Shown here in pieces: positions 1 through 7,675 of a stretch of DNA of 24,995 nucleotides. The stretch's first letter is position 1. The number at the start of each line of letters is the position of its first letter. The translations under genes and the position numbers were made by a program. Below the pieces are notes generated by a model that was not told where the DNA came from, ran no database searches, and saw only the letters and a program-made list of their open reading frames with translations. The DNA is from a virus: positions 1 to 24,995 of the IMG/VR virus record IMGVR_UViG_3300037119_006553; one strand, given 5' to 3'.

Positions 1-1721
1 GACCAGGGGATGCCGAACCTGTCCGCCAGGCGGTCGGCGAGCTCGTCCATCTCCGGGCTCGGGCGAGAGCCGTTCGACATGTCAGCCGCCCATTTCACGG
101 ACGGCGGGCCACCGTGATCGGAAGTGCCGATGCCCGCGCGCGGAGCGTTCCCGGCGTCGTTCTGCTCGACGGTGCGGTCGATGCCGCAGTCGTTCGCGAT
201 CGGCAGGACGACATGGTCGATCACGTACTTCGGCGAGCCTTCGATCACGCGGCCGGAATCGGTGTCCTCCTTGCGCTCGCCGAGATCGGGAGCGGGCTCC
301 CACTTCTCGCGCTCGGGCTGCTTCAGCTTGAACTCCACGGAGGGCTGGCCGATCGTCGTACGAATCTCCTCGATCAGCCAGCAGCCGGGCTTCTTCACCA
401 GCGGGACGGAGCCTGACGACAACGGGCCGAAGCCCTTGAGCTTGAGGACTTCACCGGCGCGGAACTTGAACGGATCGCAGGTCAAAGACAGAGAGCACTC
501 CGTCGCGACCTTCCGTTGATCCCAGGTGCCGCTGATTCGCAAGACGGACTTGTCGCCGCGCTTGATGACGGCCGCAGGCTTCTGCCGGGTCAAGGTCCGC
601 TCGTCGTCGTAGTAGAGGTCCTGGCCGTCGAAGAACAAGGCCCAGTTGACGTCGTTGGCGAGACGCCGCATCGCGTCCCAGAACGTCTCCTTCGGGTCGA
701 CTTCGAAATGGAACGACTTGCGGTAGCTCGCGCTCCTCGAGCCGCCCCCGTAAACGGCCAGGACGTCTTCGGCGCCTTGGCGGACCTTGTCGTAGCGGTC
801 GGGATGGGCCGAGCCTTGGACCGTCTGGGCGATCTTGCCGACAGACCAGTCCGGATGGTCCTTCGCGAGCTGGATAGCGCCACCCTTGCCGGAGAAGCCG
901 TCGAGCAGAAACGTCTTGACGACCAGGTCGATATCCCGGCGCTTCGAGACAGAGCCGCCGAAATGAATGTCCAGCAGCTGGAGGATGCCGACGGACGACG
1001 AGTCGCCCGTCTTCGGGTTCGCAAACATCGGAGCCTCGACGATGCAGGCCATCAAGAGCGCCAGCAAGGTGCGGTTGTCGTCCGTGTGCTCGAACGCCTC
1101 GTCCAGGACGGCTTGAGCGTTGTGAAGCTCGCCGACGGTGAGCTTGTGGTCCGAGCCGTCGTGCTGCTTGATCGTGAGGTCTTCGTCCCGCGAAATGCCG
1201 CCCTGCTTCTTCTTCTTGCGGTCGCTCTCCGAGTCCGGCTTCTTCTGCCTCTGCTTCACGTTGAGCTCGTGGGAGTGGAAGTCGATCCCGCCGCCCGCCT
1301 TGATCTTCGAGGCCAGGAGCTTGATGAACTGGGCCCGGGTCTTCTTCGCGCGGCTGATCTTCACCGGGCCGTGGCGCTGCATCAGGTGGACGGCCGCCCG
1401 CTCCATGAACCGCATCGTCACCGTGGGGGAGCCGTCAATGTCGAGGTCCATCGACGACAAGCGCCACCAGAACCGGCTGTCGATCGGGTAGTTCACGTCG
1501 ATCGGGTCGAGCTTGCCGTCCTTGTCGGCGTCGAAGAAGCCGGAGTCGATCAGCTTGAAATGCGGGTCGGCCAAGCTCAGCGTGATCGCGCTCGAGCCTT
1601 CGATCGTGTCGAGCACGTCGATCCGCGTGATCGCGTTCTTCAAGCTGACCCGCGACAGGCCCTTCTTCTGCTTGGAGACCTGCCGGGCCCAGACGTCGTA
1701 CGGGTCCGGCCCGCCCGGCAT
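1..1721 (-). CDS. Baseplate hub protein with embedded lytic transglycosylase (3' end beyond window)
   Basis: I translated this frame by hand: it opens with ATG at 1719-1721, overlapping the previous stop as TAATG, and stays open for 573 codons to the window edge. Residues 1-195 and about 337-470 look like the two halves of a hub protein of the gpD/XkdQ type, rich in beta strands. Between them, residues about 196-326 resemble a phage-tail lysozyme/lytic transglycosylase: candidate catalytic Glu229 in CIVEAPMF, then SSSVGILQLL (241-250) and QTVQGSAHPDRY (299-310), which fit the family's E, S-x-G-x-x-Q and VQ...Y motifs. After a charged linker, residues 496-573 hold SDHGGPPSVKWAAD (534-547), perhaps the start of an M15-like zinc peptidase. 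The protein would sit at the tail tip and cut host peptidoglycan during injection. It follows the LysM gene, as in PBSX. The hub role rests on position and fold impression; the transglycosylase rests on motifs. Confidence 0.8.
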   Translation of the reverse strand, partial: MPGGPDPYDVWARQVSKQKKGLSRVSLKNAITRIDVLDTIEGSSAITLSLADPHFKLIDSGFFDADKDGKLDPIDVNYPIDSRFWWRLSSMDLDIDGSPTVTMRFMERAAVHLMQRHGPVKISRAKKTRAQFIKLLASKIKAGGGIDFHSHELNVKQRQKKPDSESDRKKKKQGGISRDEDLTIKQHDGSDHKLTVGELHNAQAVLDEAFEHTDDNRTLLALLMACIVEAPMFANPKTGDSSSVGILQLLDIHFGGSVSKRRDIDLVVKTFLLDGFSGKGGAIQLAKDHPDWSVGKIAQTVQGSAHPDRYDKVRQGAEDVLAVYGGGSRSASYRKSFHFEVDPKETFWDAMRRLANDVNWALFFDGQDLYYDDERTLTRQKPAAVIKRGDKSVLRISGTWDQRKVATECSLSLTCDPFKFRAGEVLKLKGFGPLSSGSVPLVKKPGCWLIEEIRTTIGQPSVEFKLKQPEREKWEPAPDLGERKEDTDSGRVIEGSPKYVIDHVVLPIANDCGIDRTVEQNDAGNAPRAGIGTSDHGGPPSVKWAADMSNGSRPSPEMDELADRLADRFGIPW

Positions 1722-2449
1722 TACGCCGCCCGCTTCTTGAAAGCGATCGCCGTGTGCTGCGTGAGCGTGACCGTGCAGGCCGCACGGAGCCGCTGGCCCT
1801 TGTCGTCACGGAGAGCGCCGTTCTCCCAGCGAATGCCGGTGATCCGCCACAGCGGGCCGGTCGGGTTGCCCTCGTACCGCTGCAAGGAGAGAGGGATCAG
1901 GCCATTCCGCTTGCCGCTGCTGTCGACGGCTGACACGTGAACGACAGGCGGAGGGCCGTCAGCGGCGCCCTTGAACGGGCCGCGGCCAGCCATCCGCTCG
2001 AGCTTCTTGATGCGTCGTTCGATCACGGCGCCGTCGCCGTTGATCCAGCCCTCGAACTGGAGAGGAATCTCGAGCTCGATCGGGTCGTAGCCGTCGAAGG
2101 TGGCTACCCCGGTCCGCTCAGGCCGGGAGAGGGTCGAGAACTTCGCGTACCCCTTGACGATCTGAGGAGGCTCGTCACCGGCCAGGACCTCGAAGATGTT
2201 CTTGCTCCGGAGCCTGCCAGGGAGACTGATCTGCTTCCGGTCGTGCTTCCTCTTCGGCCGGTGCCGCAAGTTCTGCGTCGCGGACCGGATGCCGTTGCGG
2301 TGGAGGACCGCCGGGATCATCTCCGGATGGGCCTTCGTGAGCTTGCGGACGGTGTCGCCGACCTTGACCTCGACCTTGTGCCAGCCGCCGAACTTGTCGT
2401 CCTCCGACCACTCGATCGCGAAGATGATCGTCTGTCCCAGGTGAGCCAT
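1721..2449 (-). CDS. LysM-type tail/baseplate assembly protein (XkdP-like)
   Basis: This 242-residue protein lies between the tape measure and the hub, sharing a TAATG junction with each. Residues about 23-77 resemble a degenerate LysM module: the strand HKVEVKVGDTVRKLTKAH, a helix ending in LHRNGI, a basic stretch (RHRPKRKHDRK) and ISLPGRL where LysM proteins usually end. The rest contains IELEIPLQFEGW, a strand type common in tail-tip proteins, and WRITGIRWENGAL near the end. In PBSX (XkdP) and P2 (gpX), LysM proteins occupy this position and help assemble the baseplate around the tail tip. It could bind peptidoglycan, but a structural role is more usual here. I rate the positional assignment higher than the LysM fold itself. 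Confidence 0.72.
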   Translation of the reverse strand: MAHLGQTIIFAIEWSEDDKFGGWHKVEVKVGDTVRKLTKAHPEMIPAVLHRNGIRSATQNLRHRPKRKHDRKQISLPGRLRSKNIFEVLAGDEPPQIVKGYAKFSTLSRPERTGVATFDGYDPIELEIPLQFEGWINGDGAVIERRIKKLERMAGRGPFKGAADGPPPVVHVSAVDSSGKRNGLIPLSLQRYEGNPTGPLWRITGIRWENGALRDDKGQRLRAACTVTLTQHTAIAFKKRAA

Positions 2450-4095
2450 TAGTTCAGCGACTTCCGTCGGCGCGTGTGGCGGTCGATCGACTCGTAGAGC
2501 ACGCGGCCGTCGACCTTCATGACGTTGTGGATCACCGTGTCACCGGAGTCCAAGCGGTTGGACTCGAGCGGGGAGACTCGAGCCCCGGACGGCAGGTTCA
2601 AGATTTCAGGGCCCCGATCGCCCACGACGACAGAGCCTCCGGAGGTCAAGTTGCCGCCATCGGCCAGGAACGGCAGCTTGTGGATGCCACCGAAGCCCAG
2701 CAAGCCGTGCTTCTCGCCGCCGACGTTCGCGATCCTCGGAGAGATCGAGTCGGCCTTGCTCGTCAAGGCGTCGACCTGCCCCAGTGCCCACTGGATCCTG
2801 TCGACGACCGCCTGGATCTTGTCGGCGACGAGGCCGACGGCGACAGAGGCGAAGTCCCAGATGATGTTCCACTCCGTCTGCATCCAGGCGCCGATGAGCT
2901 TCAAGGCGCTCCACAGGGAGTCGATGGCGTTCCGGAAGGTCTCGGACTTCTGGTAGGCGACGACGAAAGCGCCGACCAGGGCGCCGACAGCGATGACCAC
3001 CCAGCCGAACGGCGTGATCGCGAACAGGGTGGCGGTGATCGCCAGGACGCCGTTCCAGAGGGCGAACGCCGCGGCGACAAGGCCGACAGCGATCGCGATA
3101 CCGCCGAGCGGGCCGAGAATCCACTGCATGATCTCGAAGTTCCTGTTGACCCAGTCGAGAGCGTCCGCGACCGCGTTGAGAACCCACAGGGCCGCGTTGA
3201 ACAGCGGCAGGAGGATCGGGCTCAGAACCAGGAAGAGCTTGTAGCCGATCGACACCACGTCAGCGACGATCTTCGCGAGGAAGGCGAACGCCCCGGCGAC
3301 GTCGTGGATCAGCGCACCGATGATCGCCTGCCCCTGAGCGGACTGAGCGAACTCGTCGAGCCACCGGACGGCGCTAGGGAGCCAGACGGCGAAGTCGCGG
3401 ACCCAGGTGAGAATCTCCTCGAGGACCGGGATGCCAGCGATGGCGACGTAGACCAAGGCTTCGATCAGAGGGCCGATCGACTCGGCCATCAAAGCGATGC
3501 TCGGCCCGGCCAGGGCGAACATGTGCGCGAACTCCGGGCCCAAGGTCGCCAGGTGAGTCGCGATAACACCGATGCCGTCGGCGAGATGGACAGCGACCAA
3601 AGTCAGCATCGGCGTCAACTGCTTCATGAGCGGGATCGCCAGCTTCAAGGCGTCGGCCAGCGCCTGGAAGATGATGTTCACGCCGGGGCCGATCGCCTGG
3701 AAGAAGGCGAACTTCAGGTCCGTGAAGACCGTCATCAGCTCGTACGCCGCCGTGCCGACTTGCTCGAACTGGGCGCCGAAAATGAGCATCGCCCCGCCGC
3801 CGAGGATCGCCAACGGCAACAGGACTCCGGCCAGGGCGATCGCGGCAGCCGTGAGGAGCGTCAAGGCTGGGAGGCCGACCACCAGCAGGGCGGCGAGGCC
3901 CGTGCCGAGGACACCGATGACCACGGCACGGGTCTGGAGGAAGATCAGCGCCCGGGCGAAGATCGTGAGCTTCTTGGCACCGAAGTCGGCGCTGGTGCCC
4001 GTGTTCCGGATCGCGCGGTTGAACTGGTCGACGTCGCGACGAGCGCGAGTCGCGTTCAGCACGCGCATCCGGAGAGTGAGGTCTTCGCCTGCCAT
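2449..4095 (-). CDS. Tail tape measure protein
   Basis: The protein has 548 residues with a helical N-terminus (LRMRVLNATRARRDVDQFNRAIRN), then several long hydrophobic segments (roughly residues 45-105, 320-390) rich in Ala, Leu, Ile and Gly. The C-terminus carries the GGSVVVGDRGPEILNLPSG motif, which is very common at the end of tape measure proteins. Tape measures set tail length, fill the tube and are ejected with the DNA. At the usual 0.15 nm per residue, 548 residues would give a tail of about 80 nm, which is an inference. It starts two bases after the stop of the chaperone's second frame and overlaps the LysM gene by one base. The Shine-Dalgarno is weak, so coupling to the chaperone is likely. 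Confidence 0.9.
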   Translation of the reverse strand: MAGEDLTLRMRVLNATRARRDVDQFNRAIRNTGTSADFGAKKLTIFARALIFLQTRAVVIGVLGTGLAALLVVGLPALTLLTAAAIALAGVLLPLAILGGGAMLIFGAQFEQVGTAAYELMTVFTDLKFAFFQAIGPGVNIIFQALADALKLAIPLMKQLTPMLTLVAVHLADGIGVIATHLATLGPEFAHMFALAGPSIALMAESIGPLIEALVYVAIAGIPVLEEILTWVRDFAVWLPSAVRWLDEFAQSAQGQAIIGALIHDVAGAFAFLAKIVADVVSIGYKLFLVLSPILLPLFNAALWVLNAVADALDWVNRNFEIMQWILGPLGGIAIAVGLVAAAFALWNGVLAITATLFAITPFGWVVIAVGALVGAFVVAYQKSETFRNAIDSLWSALKLIGAWMQTEWNIIWDFASVAVGLVADKIQAVVDRIQWALGQVDALTSKADSISPRIANVGGEKHGLLGFGGIHKLPFLADGGNLTSGGSVVVGDRGPEILNLPSGARVSPLESNRLDSGDTVIHNVMKVDGRVLYESIDRHTRRRKSLN

Positions 4096-4097
4096 GT

Positions 4098-4343
4098 CTA
4101 TTTCGTCTTGGCCGCTCGGCGTTCAGCTTCAGCTTGCTGCCGTTTCGAGTCGAGGACCCGGTCGAGCACCTGAGAAAGCCAGAGCTCGTAGTACGGGTCG
4201 TCGCCGTCGTACAGCCTCTCCGGAGCGACCGGAATGCCCAGCATCGCGCAGTCGTGCGCCAAGCCGGTCATCCGGTCTAGCCGAAATCCCGGGCGACCTC
4301 CTCGTCGACTTCGGTGCGGACAGACTTCGCCCACTCGCCCCAC
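4098..4343 (-). CDS. Tail assembly chaperone, second reading frame (probable frameshift extension)
   Basis: This frame is in the -1 register relative to the preceding chaperone gene. It overlaps that gene's 3' end and stops two bases before the tape measure. The earliest credible independent start is ATG at 4271, five bases after the first gene's stop, giving a 57-residue tail ending in KRQQAEAERRAAKTK. A GTG at 4343 gives 81 residues. Neither start has a Shine-Dalgarno. The frame stays open well upstream inside the first gene, so a fused product by -1 frameshifting, as in lambda G/GT and most long-tailed phages, is the best guess. The protein would bind the tape measure during tail assembly. 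I could not find a canonical slippery heptamer in the correct phase. Confidence 0.6.
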   Translation of the reverse strand: MGRVGEVCPHRSRRGGRPGFRLDRMTGLAHDCAMLGIPVAPERLYDGDDPYYELWLSQVLDRVLDSKRQQAEAERRAAKTK

Positions 4344-4777
4344 TCCTGCACCAGGAAGTGGATGCGCTTGTCGCCCACGAGGAAGAGGACGGCCTGGCGG
4401 GTCGTCATGCCTTCGGGGGCGTCGGGCAGACGGTTCGCCAGCCGAATCCAGTCGTCGTCGAGCGGGCGGCTCTCCCCGTCCGGGGTGATCTCGTACAGGC
4501 CCTCGGTGGCGGTGGCGATCTGGTCGGCCATCGCGTACAGGTCGTGCGTGCCGACGTCCTTGACGCGGTCGAGCCGCTGGATCACCCGGCGGATCGTCGC
4601 GTAGGACAAGGACTTCAGCTCCACCTCGAGCAGCTCCTCCCAGCCGGGGATCGGGAACCGGTGGGTCTGGTTCGCCTCGAGAGCGGCCGCGCGCTCCTTC
4701 ATGCGCTCCGCGAGAGAACCGCCTGTCGGCATCTCGGTGCGCCGCTCGATGACCTCTTCCTCGATCTCTTCGATCAC
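4277..4777 (-). CDS. Tail assembly chaperone (G/XkdN-like)
   Basis: This 166-residue soluble, acidic protein is the first ORF of the two-frame chaperone pair just upstream of the tape measure gene, the classic place for gpG-like proteins. The N-terminus is highly acidic (IEEIEEEVIERRTE). The middle reads as a helical domain with WEELLEVELKSLSYATIRRV, and GMTTRQAVLFLVGDKRI is near the C-terminus. It starts with GTG; the sequence AAGGAG lies about seven bases upstream and supports that start. Its length is close to that of PBSX XkdN as I recall it. The gene follows the sheath and tube genes and the membrane microprotein. Assignment rests on position and on the overlapping second frame, since chaperones are poorly conserved in sequence. 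Confidence 0.78.
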   Translation of the reverse strand: MIEEIEEEVIERRTEMPTGGSLAERMKERAAALEANQTHRFPIPGWEELLEVELKSLSYATIRRVIQRLDRVKDVGTHDLYAMADQIATATEGLYEITPDGESRPLDDDWIRLANRLPDAPEGMTTRQAVLFLVGDKRIHFLVQEWGEWAKSVRTEVDEEVARDFG

Positions 4778-4837
4778 TTGACTCTCCTTCGACTTGACTT
4801 CCTGCCCATAAAGACAGGGGTGTGCAATGTGGCCAGG

Positions 4838-4981
4838 TTAGGCCCGTGGCCCCCGGTGATAGCCGTACGGAATCCCCGGGACGAACAGCAGGATGATCCC
4901 GATGACGATGAGGAGAATCCCCAGCGTGGCGTTCAGGAGCAGCCAGACGATGACGCCGATGAGGATGAGCGCGAGGGCCAC
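4838..4981 (-). CDS. 47-residue membrane microprotein in the tail operon
   Basis: I found this small gene by translating the gap between the tail tube and chaperone genes. A GTG codon directly abuts the tube gene's TAG stop (4982-4984) and the frame closes at TAA 4838-4840. AGGCGG lies just upstream within the tube gene's end. The product starts with V/MALALILIGVIVWLLL, then NATLG, then ILLIVIGIILLFV, then PGIPYGYHRGPRA. That is two hydrophobic segments of about 13-16 residues joined by a short turn, with a basic C-terminal end, as in a membrane hairpin. Such a hydrophobic frame is unlikely to be chance in this DNA. Function is unknown. A small holin-like, superinfection-exclusion or tail-tip membrane protein is possible, but nothing in the sequence decides between them. 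Confidence 0.68.
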   Translation of the reverse strand: MALALILIGVIVWLLLNATLGILLIVIGIILLFVPGIPYGYHRGPRA

Positions 4982-5422
4982 CTAGACCGCCTGCTCATCG
5001 CAGGACACGACGAGCTGGTAGAGCGCCGCGCTCGACGCCTCGGAGTCCACGTCCGGCAGCTTCACCGACTTCATCACGCCCTGGATGGTGTGGGCCGACC
5101 GGCCCTGGACGGGCAGCCGGTCGGAGCCGAGGAACGAGTACGCCACCTTGATGTAGAGGTTGCCCGTCCGGTTCTCGAGGAACTTGTGCTTGTTCAGCAC
5201 GACGTCGGTCAGCTGGATCGACGCCGTGCAGTCGTCGCGCTCGCCAGGGCCACCGAGAGCCTTCTGCCTGCCCATGCCGCCGGGGCGGGTCTTCGCGTCG
5301 CTGGCTTCGAGAGTCGCGCCTTCGGCGGACTTCCAGGAGTCGAACAGAGGCGTCCAAGCGCCCGACTCGCCTTCCCGGTAGCTGAGCCGAATGTCGGCCT
5401 GGTCTTCTCTGATGTACGGCAC
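4982..5422 (-). CDS. Tail tube protein (XkdM-like)
   Basis: The 146-residue protein immediately follows the sheath gene, where contractile phages place the inner tube. Its length is essentially that of PBSX XkdM. The N-terminus has DIRLSYREGESGAWTPLFDSWKSAEGATLEAS, broken here only by reading across two strands of a beta sandwich. The core has CTASIQLTDVVLN and GNLYIKVAYSFLGSDRL, and the protein ends with LYQLVVSCDEQAV. The tube subunits polymerise into the DNA conduit inside the sheath. The start is GTG with a strong AGGAGGA (5426-5432) four bases upstream, which overlaps the TAG stop of the sheath gene. The function is assigned mainly by order and size. Confidence 0.75.
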   Translation of the reverse strand: MPYIREDQADIRLSYREGESGAWTPLFDSWKSAEGATLEASDAKTRPGGMGRQKALGGPGERDDCTASIQLTDVVLNKHKFLENRTGNLYIKVAYSFLGSDRLPVQGRSAHTIQGVMKSVKLPDVDSEASSAALYQLVVSCDEQAV

Positions 5423-5430
5423 TGTTCCTC

Positions 5431-6570
5431 CTAGACCGAGACGCGGCCGGTGATGGGGACGTGGACGAGGTCGATCAGGACCCGCTTGGCGTGGATGGTC
5501 AGCCGGGCCTCGCAGACCGCGTACAGCTCGCCCTGGGCGATCGTGTCCTCCGTGTTGACGGAAGCGCCGACCTCGACGTTGAACGCCTCAGACGGCTCGA
5601 GCCCGAACAGGCCGTTGACGGCCCAGAGGTCCAGCAGGATCACTTCCAGGTCGGTCTGGAGGGACCGGGCGAGGCGACCTTGGCCGTCGATCGGCTTGAA
5701 CATGTAGTTCTCGCCGGTGGCCTTCGCACGCGCGCCGATCCACATGCGGGTCCGGGAGCAGTTGAACTGCCAGAACGGGTCCGACTCGGCATCGGCCTGC
5801 GGGATGCCGGTCTGGAAGCCGTAGTTCTGGAGGAGGCCGTTCTTGCTGGCGAACGTGTTGCAGCCAGCGTTCAGCAAGGCCACCCGGTCGGCGTCTGAGA
5901 CCGGCACCGTGAAGCCGGTGGCGTACTGAAGCGGGAAGTCCCGGCCAGCCGCCGCGCGGTTCGGGTTGCCGAGAGCGTCAGCGCGCGCGCAGAGCGCCGC
6001 GATCGAGGAAGACGCCGGGATGCTGCGAGCCGTGCCGCCGGAGATACCGGCCGGAGCGGGGACGGTGACCCACGGGCCGAACAGGGCGCCGTAGGAAGGG
6101 TCGTCCAGAGCAGCCACGACGTCGGCGAGCGTGTCCATCTCGGCGATCGTGTCGTCGACGTTGACGTCGAACAGCGCCACGCGGCCGTACGCCTCGGCGT
6201 GGTTCTGCATCGCCTGGTAGAGCGCGTCGCCCTGAGTGGTGCCGATCACCGCGAGCTGGCCGGAACCGAGCCCGTCGTGGAAAAGGGCGAGGGCCGCCGT
6301 GTACGTCCCGGCCGTCGTGTGGCGGGCCGTATACGCCTTGCGGCCGCCCTCGCGGAAGTAGTTGTCGAGGTAGTCGTACGCCTCGGCGTTGGCGACGGCC
6401 CGGGCGCCGTGAACGGCGACGAAGTCGGCCAGCGACCGGCACTCGACGGCCGCGAGCAGAGTCCCGCTGCCGCCTTCGCCGTCCCAGGCAAGGAACAGCG
6501 TGTCGGTGTCAATGGGAAAGCCACTGGTGGGCGGCGCGATGCGGTTGCGGACTTCGACTCCAAGCGACAT
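5431..6570 (-). CDS. Contractile tail sheath protein
   Basis: This 379-residue protein shows the phage tail sheath pattern. An N-terminal segment IAPPTSGFPIDTDTLFLAW leads into SLADFVAVHG and AEAYDYLDNYFREGGRKAYTAR, the typical 'fF.nGG..a.v.R' motif. The middle has LLNAGCNTFASKNGLLQNYG, matching the conserved 'lN.aGvN.i....G...wG' stretch. The C-terminal domain has MWIGARAKATGENYMFKPID and ends in VLIDLVHVPITGRVSV. Sheath subunits polymerise around the tube and contract to drive it through the cell envelope, so the virus is a myovirus. It is at the short end for the family, so variable insertion domains are probably absent. AGGGAG lies about ten bases before the ATG. Confidence 0.88.
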   Translation of the reverse strand: MSLGVEVRNRIAPPTSGFPIDTDTLFLAWDGEGGSGTLLAAVECRSLADFVAVHGARAVANAEAYDYLDNYFREGGRKAYTARHTTAGTYTAALALFHDGLGSGQLAVIGTTQGDALYQAMQNHAEAYGRVALFDVNVDDTIAEMDTLADVVAALDDPSYGALFGPWVTVPAPAGISGGTARSIPASSSIAALCARADALGNPNRAAAGRDFPLQYATGFTVPVSDADRVALLNAGCNTFASKNGLLQNYGFQTGIPQADAESDPFWQFNCSRTRMWIGARAKATGENYMFKPIDGQGRLARSLQTDLEVILLDLWAVNGLFGLEPSEAFNVEVGASVNTEDTIAQGELYAVCEARLTIHAKRVLIDLVHVPITGRVSV

Positions 6571-6575
6571 TCAGT

Positions 6576-7247
6576 TCAGCTCCCTGGCTCCTGGGTGATC
6601 GGCACTCCGGTTGTCGAGACAACGACTCGGCTGACCGTGACCGGGTCGGTGTACTCCTCGTCCGGGTTGCCCTCCGGATCGGGGTCGTCGTAGACGGGAT
6701 CGACCTGCATTGGACCAACACCGCCGGTCAGAACGTCGTCGACGACCACGACGAACTCGTTGACTCCAGCGGCCAGCCAGCGCCCCGAATCGGTCTGATC
6801 CGCTAGCGGGGCAAGGTTGCCTCGCTGGAACCTGACCTCCTGGGCAAACTCGCCCAGGTCCTGCTGGTGGACCAGAACGCGGCGCACGCAACCGGAGAAC
6901 AGAGCGGCCAGCTTCCTGGTCTCCGGGGGCGTCCTGCCGCGAACCACGCTCGACACGATCACCTGGAAGCTGACCGTGTGGACGCCGCCGCCGAATCGCT
7001 CGACCTCGGACGTCCGGGCTGTAGTGACGATGATCGCGGGAAGCTGATGGTCGGGGAACTCGTCGTCCTCGAGCGTGTTCACGTAGCTCGCCGCGACAGG
7101 CCGGGCGAGCGTGCGGACCGTGAGGCCGCGCTCGCGCTCGAGCCGAGTCAAGTACGACGGCAGCCACTTCTTCAACGTGGCGATCACGGCTTCGTCGACG
7201 TCGGTCTCGACAAGCAGCTCGCCCCAGTTGGCGACGGGGCCGATCAC
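6576..7247 (-). CDS. Tail terminator-like neck protein
   Basis: The 223-residue protein sits between the gp10-like neck gene and the sheath, the usual place for the tail terminator. The N-terminus is helical (DEAVIATLKKWLPSYLTRLERERG), followed by strands such as PAIIVTTARTSEVER, HTVSFQVIVSSVVRG and NEFVVVVDDVL. This is the alpha/beta pattern of gpU/TrP1-type terminators, which cap the growing tail and join it to the head. The C-terminal 40 residues are acidic and Pro-rich (DPVYDDPDPEGNPDEEY), which is an extension. The start is GTG, forming a GTGA overlap with the preceding stop. Sequence alone is not diagnostic; order and secondary-structure impression support the call. Confidence 0.6.
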   Translation of the reverse strand: MIGPVANWGELLVETDVDEAVIATLKKWLPSYLTRLERERGLTVRTLARPVAASYVNTLEDDEFPDHQLPAIIVTTARTSEVERFGGGVHTVSFQVIVSSVVRGRTPPETRKLAALFSGCVRRVLVHQQDLGEFAQEVRFQRGNLAPLADQTDSGRWLAAGVNEFVVVVDDVLTGGVGPMQVDPVYDDPDPEGNPDEEYTDPVTVSRVVVSTTGVPITQEPGS

Positions 7248-7675
7248 TCCGCGGGCTCCACCATGTAGTCGAGAATCAGCTCGGCGATCCTCTTCGTGGT
7301 CTTCGGCTGAAGGACGAGGACAGCGGACGGCTTGTACGTCCGGCGGTCGCCGCGGATCTGGCCGATGGGCATGTCCTCGCGGCTCTTCGAGAGGAACTTC
7401 GCGTACCAGATCGACGTGCCGAACTCGGCACTGTCGTGGTGGACCTTGCGGATCGCGCCAGGCGCCAGCCGCTGGGTCAAGGACGCCTTCAAAGCGCCGC
7501 TGCGGACGTACTTCGGCCGGACCGACCTGAAGAGCTCCTTCTCGCCTGCCTCGAGCATGTCGAACACGTCGTCGAACGCCGGAGCGACATTCGTGATCCG
7601 CTCGGCGACCTCATCGAACGCGTGGACCGTCTCCGCCAGGTCCAGGACCGTGATCTCGACGCGGGTGCGGGCCAT
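7244..7675 (-). CDS. HK97 gp10-like neck / virion morphogenesis protein
   Basis: This 143-residue protein has the pattern of the HK97 gp10 / gpG-like neck family. A long N-terminal helix (LAETVHAFDEVAERITNVAPAFDDV) is followed by SGALKASLTQRLAPGA, typical of the 'tG.L..Sl' segment. Then come strand-rich FGTSIWYAKFL and a C-terminal amphipathic helix (TTKRIAELILDYM). The family joins head to tail or completes the tail. It overlaps the preceding adaptor gene by one base (TGATG) and the next gene by four bases (GTGA), so the three neck genes are probably translated as a coupled set. Confidence 0.72.
   Translation of the reverse strand: MARTRVEITVLDLAETVHAFDEVAERITNVAPAFDDVFDMLEAGEKELFRSVRPKYVRSGALKASLTQRLAPGAIRKVHHDSAEFGTSIWYAKFLSKSREDMPIGQIRGDRRTYKPSAVLVLQPKTTKRIAELILDYMVEPAE

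Noticed and set aside
516-1940. Long plus-strand ORF of 474 codons
   Set aside because: It is antisense to the hub gene and its translation is low-complexity Val/Leu/Arg/Asp with no domain. High GC produces such mirror frames.
2476-4173. Long plus-strand ORF of 565 codons and other plus-strand ORFs over 300 codons (3572-5434, 15100-16593, 17146-18501)
   Set aside because: All lie opposite recognised genes. Their codon use gives repetitive Arg, Asp and Val text with no structure.
4277-4300. GGGATTT as a slippery heptamer
   Set aside because: It is out of phase: the in-frame codons are CGG GAT TTC, not GGA TTT.
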